Source: SG8-38 sp041576815
Lineage (GTDB): Bacteria; Myxococcota_A; Polyangia; Polyangiales; Houyiibacteriaceae
NCBI GenBank assembly: GCA_041576815.1
Contig: JBFGKE010000001.1
Coordinates: 62,001-126,000, forward strand
DNA length: 64,000 nt
Reading direction: 5' to 3'
Position 1 is the stretch's first letter. The number at the start of each line of letters is the position of its first letter. Of this stretch, positions 39,185 to 47,583 are shown piece after piece. A program made the position numbers and the translations under genes. The notes beneath the pieces were generated by a model that worked only from the letters and a program-made list of their open reading frames with translations, was not told the DNA's origin and searched no databases.

Positions 39185-41559
39185 ATGGTGCCGAGCACAA
39201 GACGCTAATCGATCTCGAGTGGGGCCAGTTGGAAACGGCCGTGGCGGAGCGTTGCCGCGGGCCACTCCGGGACGCTCTGGCGCTGTCTCTCGCCGAGTCC
39301 TTCGAGGAGGCGGAACGCGCGCTTGCCGAGTCGCGAGAGGCAAGAGCCCTGCTCGAGCAGAACCAACCGCTTCCACTCGACGGAATCTGTCAGATTCGGC
39401 CCTCTCTGCGACACCTCGAGCGCGAGGGCGTGCTCGAAGGCGCGGCGCTTCGCGATCTCCGCATCACGCTGCGCGCTGCGGGGTCCCTCCGCCGGTTTCT
39501 GAGTCAGCGCAAAGAAAGCGCGCCCTGCCTTCATCGAATGTGTGCGATCGATCCGACGCTCGACGGGCTCGAGGAAGAAGTCGGCATGTCGATCGGCGAA
39601 GACGGGACGATCCTCGATTCGGCAAGCCCAGAGCTCGCGCGTCTTCGTGAGGAGGCCAGCAACCTGCGCGCTCGAATCGTTCGAAAGCTCGAGGACCTGA
39701 TTCAAAAGCGCGCCGCGATCCTTCAAGACTCGTTCTATACGATTCGGGAGGGCCGGTATGTGCTTCCGGTGCGCGCGGACGCACACGAGCGGTTTCACGG
39801 GATCGTGCACGGCTCGAGCGCCAGCGGGGCCACGATCTTCGTCGAGCCTCGCGAGCTTGTCGAACGGGGCAATCGCCTCAAGATGGCGCAGGCCGAGCTC
39901 GAGCGAGAGGAGCGCCGGATTCTCGCTGCGCTTTCCGATCGGGTTCGCCAGTACGTGCCACAGCTGCACGCGGCGGCGGACGCGCTCGACCACGCCGACC
40001 TCCGGGGCGCGAGCGCCCAGCTCGCGGTCGACCTTCGAGGAGAGTTCGTCGAGCTCTGCGCCGACAGCCGGATCGATCTCCGCGCCGCTCGACACCCCCT
40101 TCTCGCGCTCCGTGGCATCGACGTGGTGCCGAACGACATCGCGCTCTCCGGTGGCGAGGCCCTGGTGATCTCCGGTCCGAATGCCGGCGGCAAGACGGTG
40201 GCGCTCAAGCTGCTCGGCCTCGCAGCCCTGATGGCGCGCGCCGGCCTTCCGGTGCCCGCCGCCGAAGGCAGCCGGTGCGGCTTTTTCGCGCCGGTGCTGG
40301 CAGCCGTCGGTGACGAGCAGAGCCTCGCCCGCGATCTCTCGACCTTCTCCGCGCACCTCGTCACGCTCAAGGGCGTCTTGGAGCAAGCCGGGGAAGGCGT
40401 CTTGGTCCTGCTCGACGAGCTCGCGGGTGCGACCGACCCCGAGGCGGGTGCGGCGCTTGCCTGCGCGGTGGTCACCACGCTGGTCGAACAGGGTGCGGCG
40501 GTGGCCGTCACCACGCACTACGAAGCGCTGAAAGCCCTCGCCGCCGAACGGACGGACATGCGAAACGCGGCGGTCGGGTTCGACTTCGATGCGATGACGC
40601 CGACGTTCGAGATGGCCGCGGGCGTTCCCGGAAGCTCCAACGCGCTCGAGATCGCACGCCGCTATGGTATCCCCCAAAACGTCATCGATGCGGCGCGAAT
40701 CGCGCTGCCGGAGCACTCGCGGAGCTTCGAGCGGCTGGTGGCGACCCTCGACGAGGCCACCAAGGCAGCGCGTGACAAGCATGACGAGCTCGAGGCCCGG
40801 AGCCGCGAGGTGGGCGAAGAGCGGGCCAAGCTCGACGCGCGCAGACGAGCCCTCGAAGCGCGGGACGCAAAGCAGCTCGGCAGGGAGGCGCAGCAGCTGG
40901 TCGACCGGGTGAGAGAGCTTCGGCACGAGCTCGACGAGGCCAAGAAGACGCTGCGGCAAAGGCCAGAGGCCGATTCGGTCGACGAGGCGTCGAGCGTGCT
41001 CCGCGAGGGCGGCGCGCTGCTCGGAGAGCTCGACACGAAGCGCCGAGGGCTCGAGCCCGATCCCGTCGAGACGACCGCCCTCGACCCCGCGCAGATCCGG
41101 GTGGGCGACCGGGTTTGGGTCGAACGGCTTCGCAGCGTCGCCGAGGTCGTCGAGGGCCCTTCCAAAGGGAAGGCGCGCGTGTCCGCCGGCATGATGAAGC
41201 TCTGGGTGGGCTTGGAGGACCTGCGTGCGGTCAAGCAGGCCGCCGGGCGTACGCCGCAGGCGCGGACCGAGGTGTCTGGGGCGCATCTCAAACCGCGGCG
41301 GCCCGTTCGGACCAGTGACAACACGCTCGACGTGCGCGGGCTTCGCGCGGACGATGCGGTTGCCCTGGCCGAAGCGTTTCTCGATCGGATGTACGGAGCA
41401 GCCGAGCCGAGCGCCTTCATCGTTCACGGCGTCGGCAGCGGCGCGCTGCGCGAGGCGATCCACGCGCACCTTTCTCGCGACGCCAACTACGTCTCGGACT
41501 TCCGGCAGGCGACCCGCGACGAAGGCGGTCCCCAAGTCACCGTGGTCTCGCTGAAGTAG
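39172..41559 (+). CDS. mutS2: MutS2 family protein with Smr domain
   Basis: A 795-residue MutS2. It lacks the mismatch-recognition domain of MutS and has the clamp/lever region, an ABC-type ATPase (Walker A GPNAGGKT near residue 335, Walker B LVLLDELAGATDP near 412), a long coiled coil and a C-terminal Smr nuclease domain with LDVRGLRADDAV and VHGVGSGAL. MutS2 proteins act on recombination intermediates or on stalled, collided ribosomes, not in mismatch repair. The GTG at 39172 has GAAGG seven bases upstream; a second GTG at 39181 overlaps the kinase stop. It overlaps the kinase gene, so the two are co-transcribed. Confidence 0.95.
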
Positions 41560-41562
41560 CGA

Positions 41563-42447
41563 TCATGTGCTCGCGCTCTGCGGCTGGCTTTCTTCCTCTG
41601 CCATCCGCGGCTTGACCCCGTATTGCCAAACCGCGAGGCCGACGCCCACCATGGCGATCGACGACCACTGAGCCGGGGTGAGCCCCGCGTACCGCACGTC
41701 TCCGCCTTCGAGCGGCGTTGCGCGAAGGAAATCCAAGAAGAAGCGCACCGGCGCGTACACCAGCGGAAGAAGAACGCAGTAGAAGCCCGTTGGGGGACGA
41801 CGGCGCCTCTCGAGCCACACGAAGAGACCGATGATCGCCAGAGAGTAGATCACCTCGTAGAGGCCGAGGTCGTGACGCGCGACGTACGGCGGGGCGCCGA
41901 ACCGGTAGTCGGCAATGGCCAGGGCGAAATCGCTCGGCTTGCCGGGGTGGTCGTGGACCACGAAGCAGCCGAGGCGGCCGAAGAGCCAACCGAAAGGCAG
42001 GCCGAAGGCGAGCGCGTTTGCGTACGGCAAAAGCGGTTTTTTCGTTCGGCGCTGCCAGATGAAGCAGCCGAGGATGCCTCCGAAAAAGCCGCCGTAGGAC
42101 GAGAGGCCGAGCCAGGTGGTGAAGAAGAGGGAAGGGTCGCGGATCACTTCAACGAGCGTGTCGCGCTCGTAGAAGATGCCGTTCAAGAAGTAGCCCAAAA
42201 TGAAACCCGTGACGACGGCATAAGTGACGAGGTCACCCGTCGCGACGGTATCGAGACCGTTGCGCTGAGCGAAGCGACCCGCCACCCAAGCGCCGAGGAG
42301 CACGCCCGTGGCGACCAGAACGCCGAACGGCTGAATCGACAGCGTGTCTCCGATGATCGGCACAGAGAACGGAAGCGAGATGTCCCAGGACTCGAGCCGA
42401 AACCAAGGGATGGAGAGTAGGGCGTGCATGGCGGCGGAGCCTAGCAT
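41563..42447 (-). CDS. lgt: Prolipoprotein diacylglyceryl transferase
   Basis: An inner-membrane enzyme of about 294 residues with some seven spans that transfers diacylglycerol to the lipobox cysteine, the first step of lipoprotein maturation. Signature regions are SSYGGFFGGILGCF and LFGRLGCFVVHDHPG, the local form of the Lgt GRIGNFxNxE signature. The ATG at 42447 has AAGG six bases upstream; the ATG at 42429 is also possible. It serves the many lipoproteins of this organism, several of which are in the window. It converges on mutS2 with a 3-base gap. Confidence 0.92.
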   Translation of the reverse strand: MLGSAAMHALLSIPWFRLESWDISLPFSVPIIGDTLSIQPFGVLVATGVLLGAWVAGRFAQRNGLDTVATGDLVTYAVVTGFILGYFLNGIFYERDTLVEVIRDPSLFFTTWLGLSSYGGFFGGILGCFIWQRRTKKPLLPYANALAFGLPFGWLFGRLGCFVVHDHPGKPSDFALAIADYRFGAPPYVARHDLGLYEVIYSLAIIGLFVWLERRRRPPTGFYCVLLPLVYAPVRFFLDFLRATPLEGGDVRYAGLTPAQWSSIAMVGVGLAVWQYGVKPRMAEEESQPQSAST

Positions 42448-42501
42448 CCACAACCTTGCATCGCCGCTAGACAGCCGCTAAGGCCACGGCGAGGTGAAAC
42501 C

Positions 42502-43779
42502 ATGACCGAGATCATCGCGGTAGGCGCAAGAGAGATCCTGGATTCGCGCGGCAACCCCACGGTGGAAGTCGACGTCGAGCTCATGGGCGGCGCCACGGGA
42601 CGAGCCGCAGTGCCCTCGGGTGCGTCGACCGGCGAGCATGAAGCCCTCGAGCTGCGCGACGGCGACGCCAATCGGTATCTCGGCAAGGGCGTGCGCAAAG
42701 CCGTCGAGAACGTCGTCAACGAGCTCGCTCCACAAGTGGTCGGCTACGATGCGCTCGATCAAAGCGCGGTCGACCAAGCCATGCTCGACTACGATGGCAC
42801 GCCGTCGAAGTCGAAGGTCGGCGCCAACGCGATCCTGGGTGTTTCGATGGCTACCGCACGGGCGGCGTCAGACGCGGTGGGTCTTCCGCTTTGGCGATAT
42901 CTCGGGGGAGTCGAGGCACGGGTTCTTCCGACGCCGCTAATGAACATCATCAACGGCGGCGCCCATGCCGACAGTGGCCTCGAGATTCAGGAGTTCATGG
43001 TGGTCCCGGTCGGTTTCGACAGCTTCAGCGAGGCCCTCCGCGCCGGGGCCGAGACGTTTCACAGCTTGAAGAAGCTCCTCAAAGACGCCGGGCACGCGAC
43101 CGGCGTAGGCGACGAGGGCGGCTTCGCACCCCATCTCTCCACCAACGAGGAAGCCCTTTCGTTCGTCGCCCGCGCGATCGAAGCGGCAGGCTACAAGCCG
43201 GGCGAGCAGATCGCCATCGCGCTCGATTGCGCGGCAAGCGAGTTCTACGACAAAGACAAAGCCGTTTACACGTTCGACAAGAAGCCTGTCGACGCCGCCG
43301 GTCTCGTCGGGATCTATACCGACTACTGCGCCAAGTACCCAATCGTCAGCATCGAGGACGGCATGGATGAGAACGACTGGGAAGGGTGGAAAGTGCAGAC
43401 CGATGCGCAAGGCGACGAGGTCCAACTGGTAGGCGACGATCTATTCGTCACCAACACCGAACGCGTTCAGATGGGCATCGACCGTGGCGTTGCCAATGCG
43501 ATCTTGATCAAGGTCAACCAGATCGGGAGTGTCACCGAGACGCTCGACACCATTCGGCTCGGCGCGCTTCATGGCTACGCGTCCATCATTTCACACCGAA
43601 GCGGCGAGACCGAAGACACATTCATTGCAGACCTCGCCGTCGCCACGGGGGTCGGACAGATCAAGACCGGCTCGGCCTCACGGTCGGAGCGCATTGCCAA
43701 GTACAACCAGCTGCTCCGAATCGAAGAGCAGCTTGGTGACGCCGCAGTCTACGCCGGCCGCTCGACCTTCGCGGGGTAG
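42502..43779 (+). CDS. eno: Enolase (phosphopyruvate hydratase)
   Basis: A 425-residue glycolytic enzyme that interconverts 2-phosphoglycerate and PEP in the cytoplasm. The N-terminal ILDSRGNPTVEVDVEL, the catalytic GVGDEGGFAP, the metal-binding SIEDGMDENDW, the catalytic lysine in NAILIKVNQIGS and SHRSGETEDTFIADLAV are all intact. GAGGTG precedes the ATG by six bases. It is divergent from lgt by 54 bases and ends 4 bases from the convergent pseudoenzyme gene. Confidence 0.98.
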   Translation: MTEIIAVGAREILDSRGNPTVEVDVELMGGATGRAAVPSGASTGEHEALELRDGDANRYLGKGVRKAVENVVNELAPQVVGYDALDQSAVDQAMLDYDGTPSKSKVGANAILGVSMATARAASDAVGLPLWRYLGGVEARVLPTPLMNIINGGAHADSGLEIQEFMVVPVGFDSFSEALRAGAETFHSLKKLLKDAGHATGVGDEGGFAPHLSTNEEALSFVARAIEAAGYKPGEQIAIALDCAASEFYDKDKAVYTFDKKPVDAAGLVGIYTDYCAKYPIVSIEDGMDENDWEGWKVQTDAQGDEVQLVGDDLFVTNTERVQMGIDRGVANAILIKVNQIGSVTETLDTIRLGALHGYASIISHRSGETEDTFIADLAVATGVGQIKTGSASRSERIAKYNQLLRIEEQLGDAAVYAGRSTFAG

Positions 43780-43783
43780 CGCG

Positions 43784-44938
43784 TCAGGCGACGGCGAACT
43801 TCTCGGTCGAGTCGCGATCGTACTGCCCCGCGCGGAACGCGAAGTCGCTGAGGATGCGCCTGAGCGCCGCCACGTTGGTCGAGAAAGGCTCGGCGCGCAT
43901 CTCGGCCAGCATCCGGTCCATGGACAAGAGCGCTTGGTGTCGGATGGGTGCAACGGTGGTCAGCTTGGCGATGAGCGGCCGGTCGTCGGCCGGGAGCGGG
44001 AGACCGACCGTGGCCGACGAGGTTGCCCGAACGCGACCCTGGGGCGCGGGTGCCACCGAATAGGACGACACCACGGCGTCGGGCTGGTCGAGCGCCAGAA
44101 TCGCCGCCTCGAGCGCATGACCCTGCGACTGAAGCGAAGTGAGGTCATCGGGGATTGGGTCGCCGGACGCGATGCGAAGCTGAAGCTCGACCAGATCGAC
44201 ACCCGTCGTCATCTCGATCAGGGTGTGGTGACGAGGAAGCCCAATCGTCACGTCCGAAGCCCACGACAGGCCCGCCGGGTCGATTTCAAATCGCACTTCG
44301 AGAAGCCCGGCGTACCGAAGCTCCGACGCGAGCCGCCGCGCGTTCTCGAACAGGGACATCCGAAACGCTTCGCCGTCCGACCGGAAGCTGAGCTCGGGCG
44401 ACGGGGTCTCGTGAATGATCGTTTGGTCGCCGATCGACAGGCTGCGATCGCATTCCGCGAGAGCTGCCGTCTCGCCGTGCGCGTCCGCCGCGACCAATAC
44501 ACAGACCTCCCGGGGTCGCCAGAGGCGTTCGGTATCGTGCACCGTGCGCACGTGCGCACGTGCGGCGGCGGTGCGAAGCGTGGTGGGATCGGTCAGTGCG
44601 CCGAGCACGTCGAGATCGGTTCCGACGACCGCCACGTCTGCCTTCTCGGCGGCGCTCGCGAGCTCGAACATCTCTGGCTGGCCTTGGTAGCCGAGGTGCG
44701 CTGCGTCCGCACCCGCGTCGGCCAGAATCGCGGGCAGCTGATCGATGGGAATCGCGTTGGCTTCCTCGAATTCGACCTCGAGGCTCCGGTCGGCCGCTTC
44801 GATGTGGCGACTGGCGGGCTCGTCCTTCGGCGCCACGACGATCGATTCCACGCCCATTCGCCTGCAGCTTCGGGCGACCCGGGTGGCGGCCTCGCCGCGG
44901 CGCAGAATCAGGACTCTTTCGAACACGCGGCGGAGCAT
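43784..44938 (-). CDS. Biotin carboxylase-derived pseudoenzyme
   Basis: A 384-residue protein, shorter than the roughly 450 of biotin carboxylases. The N-terminal domain is recognisable (FERVLILRRGEAATRVARSC) and so is the C-terminal part (EMTTGVDLVELQLRIASGDP, GHALEAAILALDQ and a final FRAGQYD). The middle ATP-grasp lid with its glycine-rich K-GGGGRG loop is missing, and the catalytic E-x-N-x-R strand reads SDVTIGLPRHH. It is therefore very unlikely to carboxylate biotin. It could be a regulatory or structural partner of a real carboxylase. It is divergent from ybeY and convergent with eno. The intact frame suggests it is kept by selection. Confidence 0.8.
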   Translation of the reverse strand: MLRRVFERVLILRRGEAATRVARSCRRMGVESIVVAPKDEPASRHIEAADRSLEVEFEEANAIPIDQLPAILADAGADAAHLGYQGQPEMFELASAAEKADVAVVGTDLDVLGALTDPTTLRTAAARAHVRTVHDTERLWRPREVCVLVAADAHGETAALAECDRSLSIGDQTIIHETPSPELSFRSDGEAFRMSLFENARRLASELRYAGLLEVRFEIDPAGLSWASDVTIGLPRHHTLIEMTTGVDLVELQLRIASGDPIPDDLTSLQSQGHALEAAILALDQPDAVVSSYSVAPAPQGRVRATSSATVGLPLPADDRPLIAKLTTVAPIRHQALLSMDRMLAEMRAEPFSTNVAALRRILSDFAFRAGQYDRDSTEKFAVA

Positions 44939-45009
44939 AGCAACGGCCCCCGCCGCGGCATCCCGGGAGCGGCTTGACCGGTCGGGCTGGGGAGGACACT
45001 AGCGATCGC

Positions 45010-45456
45010 ATGCCGGTGAGGCTTCGTTCGAGCGGTTTACGGCGGCGGTCCGTGCGCCATGCGGATCTCGCGTGGCGCGCCGAAGCGATGCTCGACGCAG
45101 TCGGCCGTGCCGACATGGAGCTCTCGATTCTCCTCTGCGACGACGAGACGATTCGCGCGCTCAATCGACGATACCGCGACAAGGACACGGCCACCGACGT
45201 GCTCGCGTTCCCCATGGAGCAGGAGGGGCACGCCCGGGCTCCCGCGTCGAGCCTCTTGGGCGACGTCGTCATCTCGCTTCCCACGGCGGCCCGCCAGGCG
45301 GCCGAACGCGATCGCCCGATCATCGCCGAGGTCACGTTTTTGCTGGCGCATGGGCTCCTCCACCTTCTCGGATACGATCACGCGACCAAGTCCGAGGAAC
45401 GGGACATGGAGGCCCGGACCCTCGATTTGCTCGCGGCCGTCGAGGCCGCGCGGTAG
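45010..45456 (+). CDS. ybeY: Endoribonuclease YbeY (rRNA maturation)
   Basis: A 148-residue metalloprotein whose zinc motif HGLLHLLGYDH (HGxLHLxGYDH) is complete. YbeY takes part in 16S rRNA 3'-end processing and ribosome quality control. Other conserved stretches are DDETIRALNRRYRDKDTATDVLAFP and LGDVVIS. The ATG at 45010 is chosen because it starts close to the conserved fold; a TTG at 44974 is the alternative. The usual neighbour phoH is not in the window. Confidence 0.93.
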   Translation: MPVRLRSSGLRRRSVRHADLAWRAEAMLDAVGRADMELSILLCDDETIRALNRRYRDKDTATDVLAFPMEQEGHARAPASSLLGDVVISLPTAARQAAERDRPIIAEVTFLLAHGLLHLLGYDHATKSEERDMEARTLDLLAAVEAAR

Positions 45457-45842
45457 CCTCGCGCGTTGTGGAAAACTCGGACGCGATTGCGGAAATGCCG
45501 CGGTTGGATCTTCATGCAGTGCGTCGGTTTCGCGGGGTAAGCGCATGAAATCAAGCTCGATTTGGCCTTGAGCCCGTTTCGACGACAACGTGGCGCGGCA
45601 GTGCGCGGCTTCCTGTGGACGGGCTGTGTGTAACCCCGGCCAGCCGTCCGAAAGAACCCGCGCGGGTCGCGTGTGCGCCACCCGGATGCGCTTAACCCCC
45701 CGGAAATTTGTTCGCGAAAGCGCACAAAGGGCCTTGTCAGGGCGGAAAACCTTAGGCATAGATGGCGCCGTGCCTGTCTGGGGCTTTCTTTTGGGGGCCT
45801 TTTTTGGACCAAAGGGGCAGGTCACGGAGTTAGGAGGGAACT
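45457..45842. other. 386-base intergenic region
   Basis: Between ybeY and the HU-like gene. I see no conserved coding frame or RNA gene. It is less GC-rich toward its right end, where a probable promoter (45734-45762) and a T-rich leader (GGGGCTTTCTTTTGGGGGCC) precede the HU-like gene. The left part has no feature I can support. Confidence 0.6.
45734..45762 (+). promoter_or_regulatory. Probable sigma70-type promoter of the HU-like gene
   Basis: TTGTCA (45734-45739) and CATAGA (45757-45762) lie 17 bases apart, about 80 bases before the start codon. The -35 is close to consensus and the -10 is weak. The upstream gene ybeY is 280 bases away, so the HU-like gene needs a promoter here. Confidence 0.45.
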
Positions 45843-46157
45843 ATGGCAGCGGGCAAGCGAATGACGAAGGCCCAGACGATGAGCGAGCTGGCCGAAAAGA
45901 CCGGTCTCACGAAAAAGGAAATTGTCGGTGTCTTCGACGCGCTTCAAGACCTCGTGAAAAAAGAGCTTGGTCGCCGTGGCCCGGGGGAGTTCGTCATTCC
46001 GGACATGATCAAGCTGAAAGTGCGTAAGATTCCTGCAAAGCCCGCTCGGATGGGACGCAACCCGGCAACCGGTGAGGAGATGATGCTCCCACCCAAGCCT
46101 GCGTCCAAGAAGATCCGTGCGACGCCGCTCAAAAAGCTCAAGGACCTCGTCCTCTGA
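45843..46157 (+). CDS. HU-family DNA-binding protein
   Basis: A 104-residue basic protein of the HU/IHF fold. The N-terminal helices (TKAQTMSELAEKTGLTKKEIVGVFDALQ) and the beta arm region with GRNPATGEEMMLPP (the GRNPxTG signature) are present; the tail is Lys-rich (KKIRATPLKKLKD). It would bend or coat DNA in the nucleoid. TAGGAGG lies six bases before the ATG, an excellent ribosome binding site suggesting high expression. A strong terminator follows within 25 bases. Confidence 0.94.
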   Translation: MAAGKRMTKAQTMSELAEKTGLTKKEIVGVFDALQDLVKKELGRRGPGEFVIPDMIKLKVRKIPAKPARMGRNPATGEEMMLPPKPASKKIRATPLKKLKDLVL

Positions 46158-46179
46158 GTCTCTGAGACAGGAAATCCAG

Positions 46180-46208
46180 AAAAAGGGGCCCCTCAGGGCC
46201 CCTTTTTT
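46180..46208 (+). terminator. Rho-independent terminator, shared by convergent genes
   Basis: AAAAAGGGGCCC, loop CTCA, then GGGCCCCTTTTTT: a 7-bp GC stem flanked by an A-run and a T-run, so it works on both strands. It lies just after the HU-like gene. The last codons and TGA stop (46193-46195) of the convergent gene are inside it; that protein ends Lys-Lys-Gly-Pro, encoded by the stem. Confidence 0.95.
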
Positions 46209-47554
46209 GTTGGTGCGGGCGCACGGCCTGGAGGGGTGGGCGCGCGCTGCGGTCGCGTGGCGCCCCCGGATCCGCGGAGGCGGCCTTCTGCATAGCTCAG
46301 AATGAATCGAATCTGATCGGCGTCGAGCGAGAAGGAAACCCGGACGCGTTTCCCCTTCGGCTCGAGCTCCATTTGGCGAAGCGTCTTGCCGAAGCCAGCA
46401 AGCGTCATGATTAGCTGCTGCGAATAGAAGGTGGCGACCCTCTTCCAGTATGCCGCTGCAGCCTGCGCGTCTTCCGAGTCCTCGTAGGTGGCGAGCACGC
46501 GCACGGTTGCCTGGTTCGGGCCGGTTTCCCGCACCGCCAAGCGCAGCCGAACGGGGATGTGCCGAATGCTTCCGATCACGAATCGATGCACGCCTTCGAC
46601 CTCGAGCGAGATCGCTTCGCCAGGTCCCATCGACAGGAGCGCGTCGGGTCCCTTCGCGGCGAGGAGACCTTCCTTCCTCGGGTCGCGTAGCTCGCGCGCC
46701 TTGGCCATGGCGAGCACGCGTTCGAGGTCCTGCCGCCGCGTGATGCTGAAGTGCTTCGTGCTCAAGAGCGCGATCGTGCGCATCGTCCGATCGAGGTTGT
46801 GCCACGGCGCCGTGGGGACACCGAAGCGCGTCCGCCAGCGGACGGGCTTGCCTCGCGATCGCGCCAATCGCTTGACGCTACGACGGGCGAAGCTCGGCTC
46901 ACGCCGATGTCGCCCGGCCAGGACGAGCCTGGCGCGCTGGAGATTCGGGGTCGCCACGAGCAGCCGGTCCAGGTCGGCCACCGGATCGATCCCCGAGCCC
47001 GCGAGGAGGAGCTGCCAGTCTGGCACTCCCTCCAAGAACCGGGTGACGTCGGGCCCGAGCGGAGACTCGCGGATGCGCTTCATGTCGATCCGAAGCGCAA
47101 GCTGCGCCCCCGGCGGAATCCGAGAGGGGCCGGCGAGCGCGGAGCGGGCGACGGGGAGGGGCGAGTCGGGGTGAGCGTCAGTGTCAGCGTCCGTGTCGGT
47201 GTCGGTGTCCGTGTCAGTGACAGCGTCAGCGTCCGTGTGGGTGTCCGTGTCAGTGTCAGTGTCCTCGGGGACACCGGCGTCGATTGGCGGGTGCTCGGCC
47301 TCGTCGGTTGGCCTGGCTCCCGGGTCTGCCCATCTCGGATCGGGGGCACCCGTCGCGCGGGGAATGGGGGCGGCCGCCATCGCCATCTCTCCGGTGAGCC
47401 CGAACTCCACCTCCGCGGGAAGCGTAAGCTCGAAGTCGAAATCGAAGTGGGCGGTGGCCGCCGTGACATAGGCGAGGGCGCTGAAATGGAGCGCCAGCGA
47501 AGCCACGAGACCGAACGTCGTCGAAAACGCTTCGAGTTGTTGACCCGCACGCAT
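46193..47554 (-). CDS. Membrane-anchored protein with Asp/Thr repeat, unknown function
   Basis: About 453 residues. An N-terminal hydrophobic segment (FGLVASLALHFSALAYVTAA) anchors it, then comes a linker with alternating Asp-Thr/Asp-Ala dipeptides (encoded at 47172-47264), then a soluble domain of about 300 residues. That domain has PPGAQLALRIDMKRIRESPLG and later YYSQQL-type aromatic helices (AAYWKRVATFYSQQLIMT), a pattern seen in uncharacterised myxobacterial secreted proteins. I cannot name the family. The ATG at 47554 is chosen over the TTG at 47575. It is divergent from the L,D-transpeptidase by 29 bases and its 3' end lies in the HU terminator. Confidence 0.75.
   Translation of the reverse strand: MRAGQQLEAFSTTFGLVASLALHFSALAYVTAATAHFDFDFELTLPAEVEFGLTGEMAMAAAPIPRATGAPDPRWADPGARPTDEAEHPPIDAGVPEDTDTDTDTHTDADAVTDTDTDTDTDADTDAHPDSPLPVARSALAGPSRIPPGAQLALRIDMKRIRESPLGPDVTRFLEGVPDWQLLLAGSGIDPVADLDRLLVATPNLQRARLVLAGRHRREPSFARRSVKRLARSRGKPVRWRTRFGVPTAPWHNLDRTMRTIALLSTKHFSITRRQDLERVLAMAKARELRDPRKEGLLAAKGPDALLSMGPGEAISLEVEGVHRFVIGSIRHIPVRLRLAVRETGPNQATVRVLATYEDSEDAQAAAAYWKRVATFYSQQLIMTLAGFGKTLRQMELEPKGKRVRVSFSLDADQIRFILSYAEGRLRGSGGATRPQRAPTPPGRAPAPTKKGP
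47172..47264. repeat. In-frame hexanucleotide-type repeat tract
   Basis: On the + strand the tract alternates GTGTCC, GTGTCA, GTGTCG and GCGTCA units, about fifteen in a row with single-base variants. In the leftward gene it encodes alternating Asp and Thr or Ala. The period is a multiple of three, so changes in copy number keep the reading frame. Confidence 0.85.
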
Positions 47555-47583
47555 ACCAATGACAGTTCGTAGCAACCCCGGCC

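Noticed and set aside
43784..44938. Functional biotin carboxylase or carbamoyl-phosphate synthase
   Set aside because: The glycine-rich lid and the E-x-N-x-R strand are absent.
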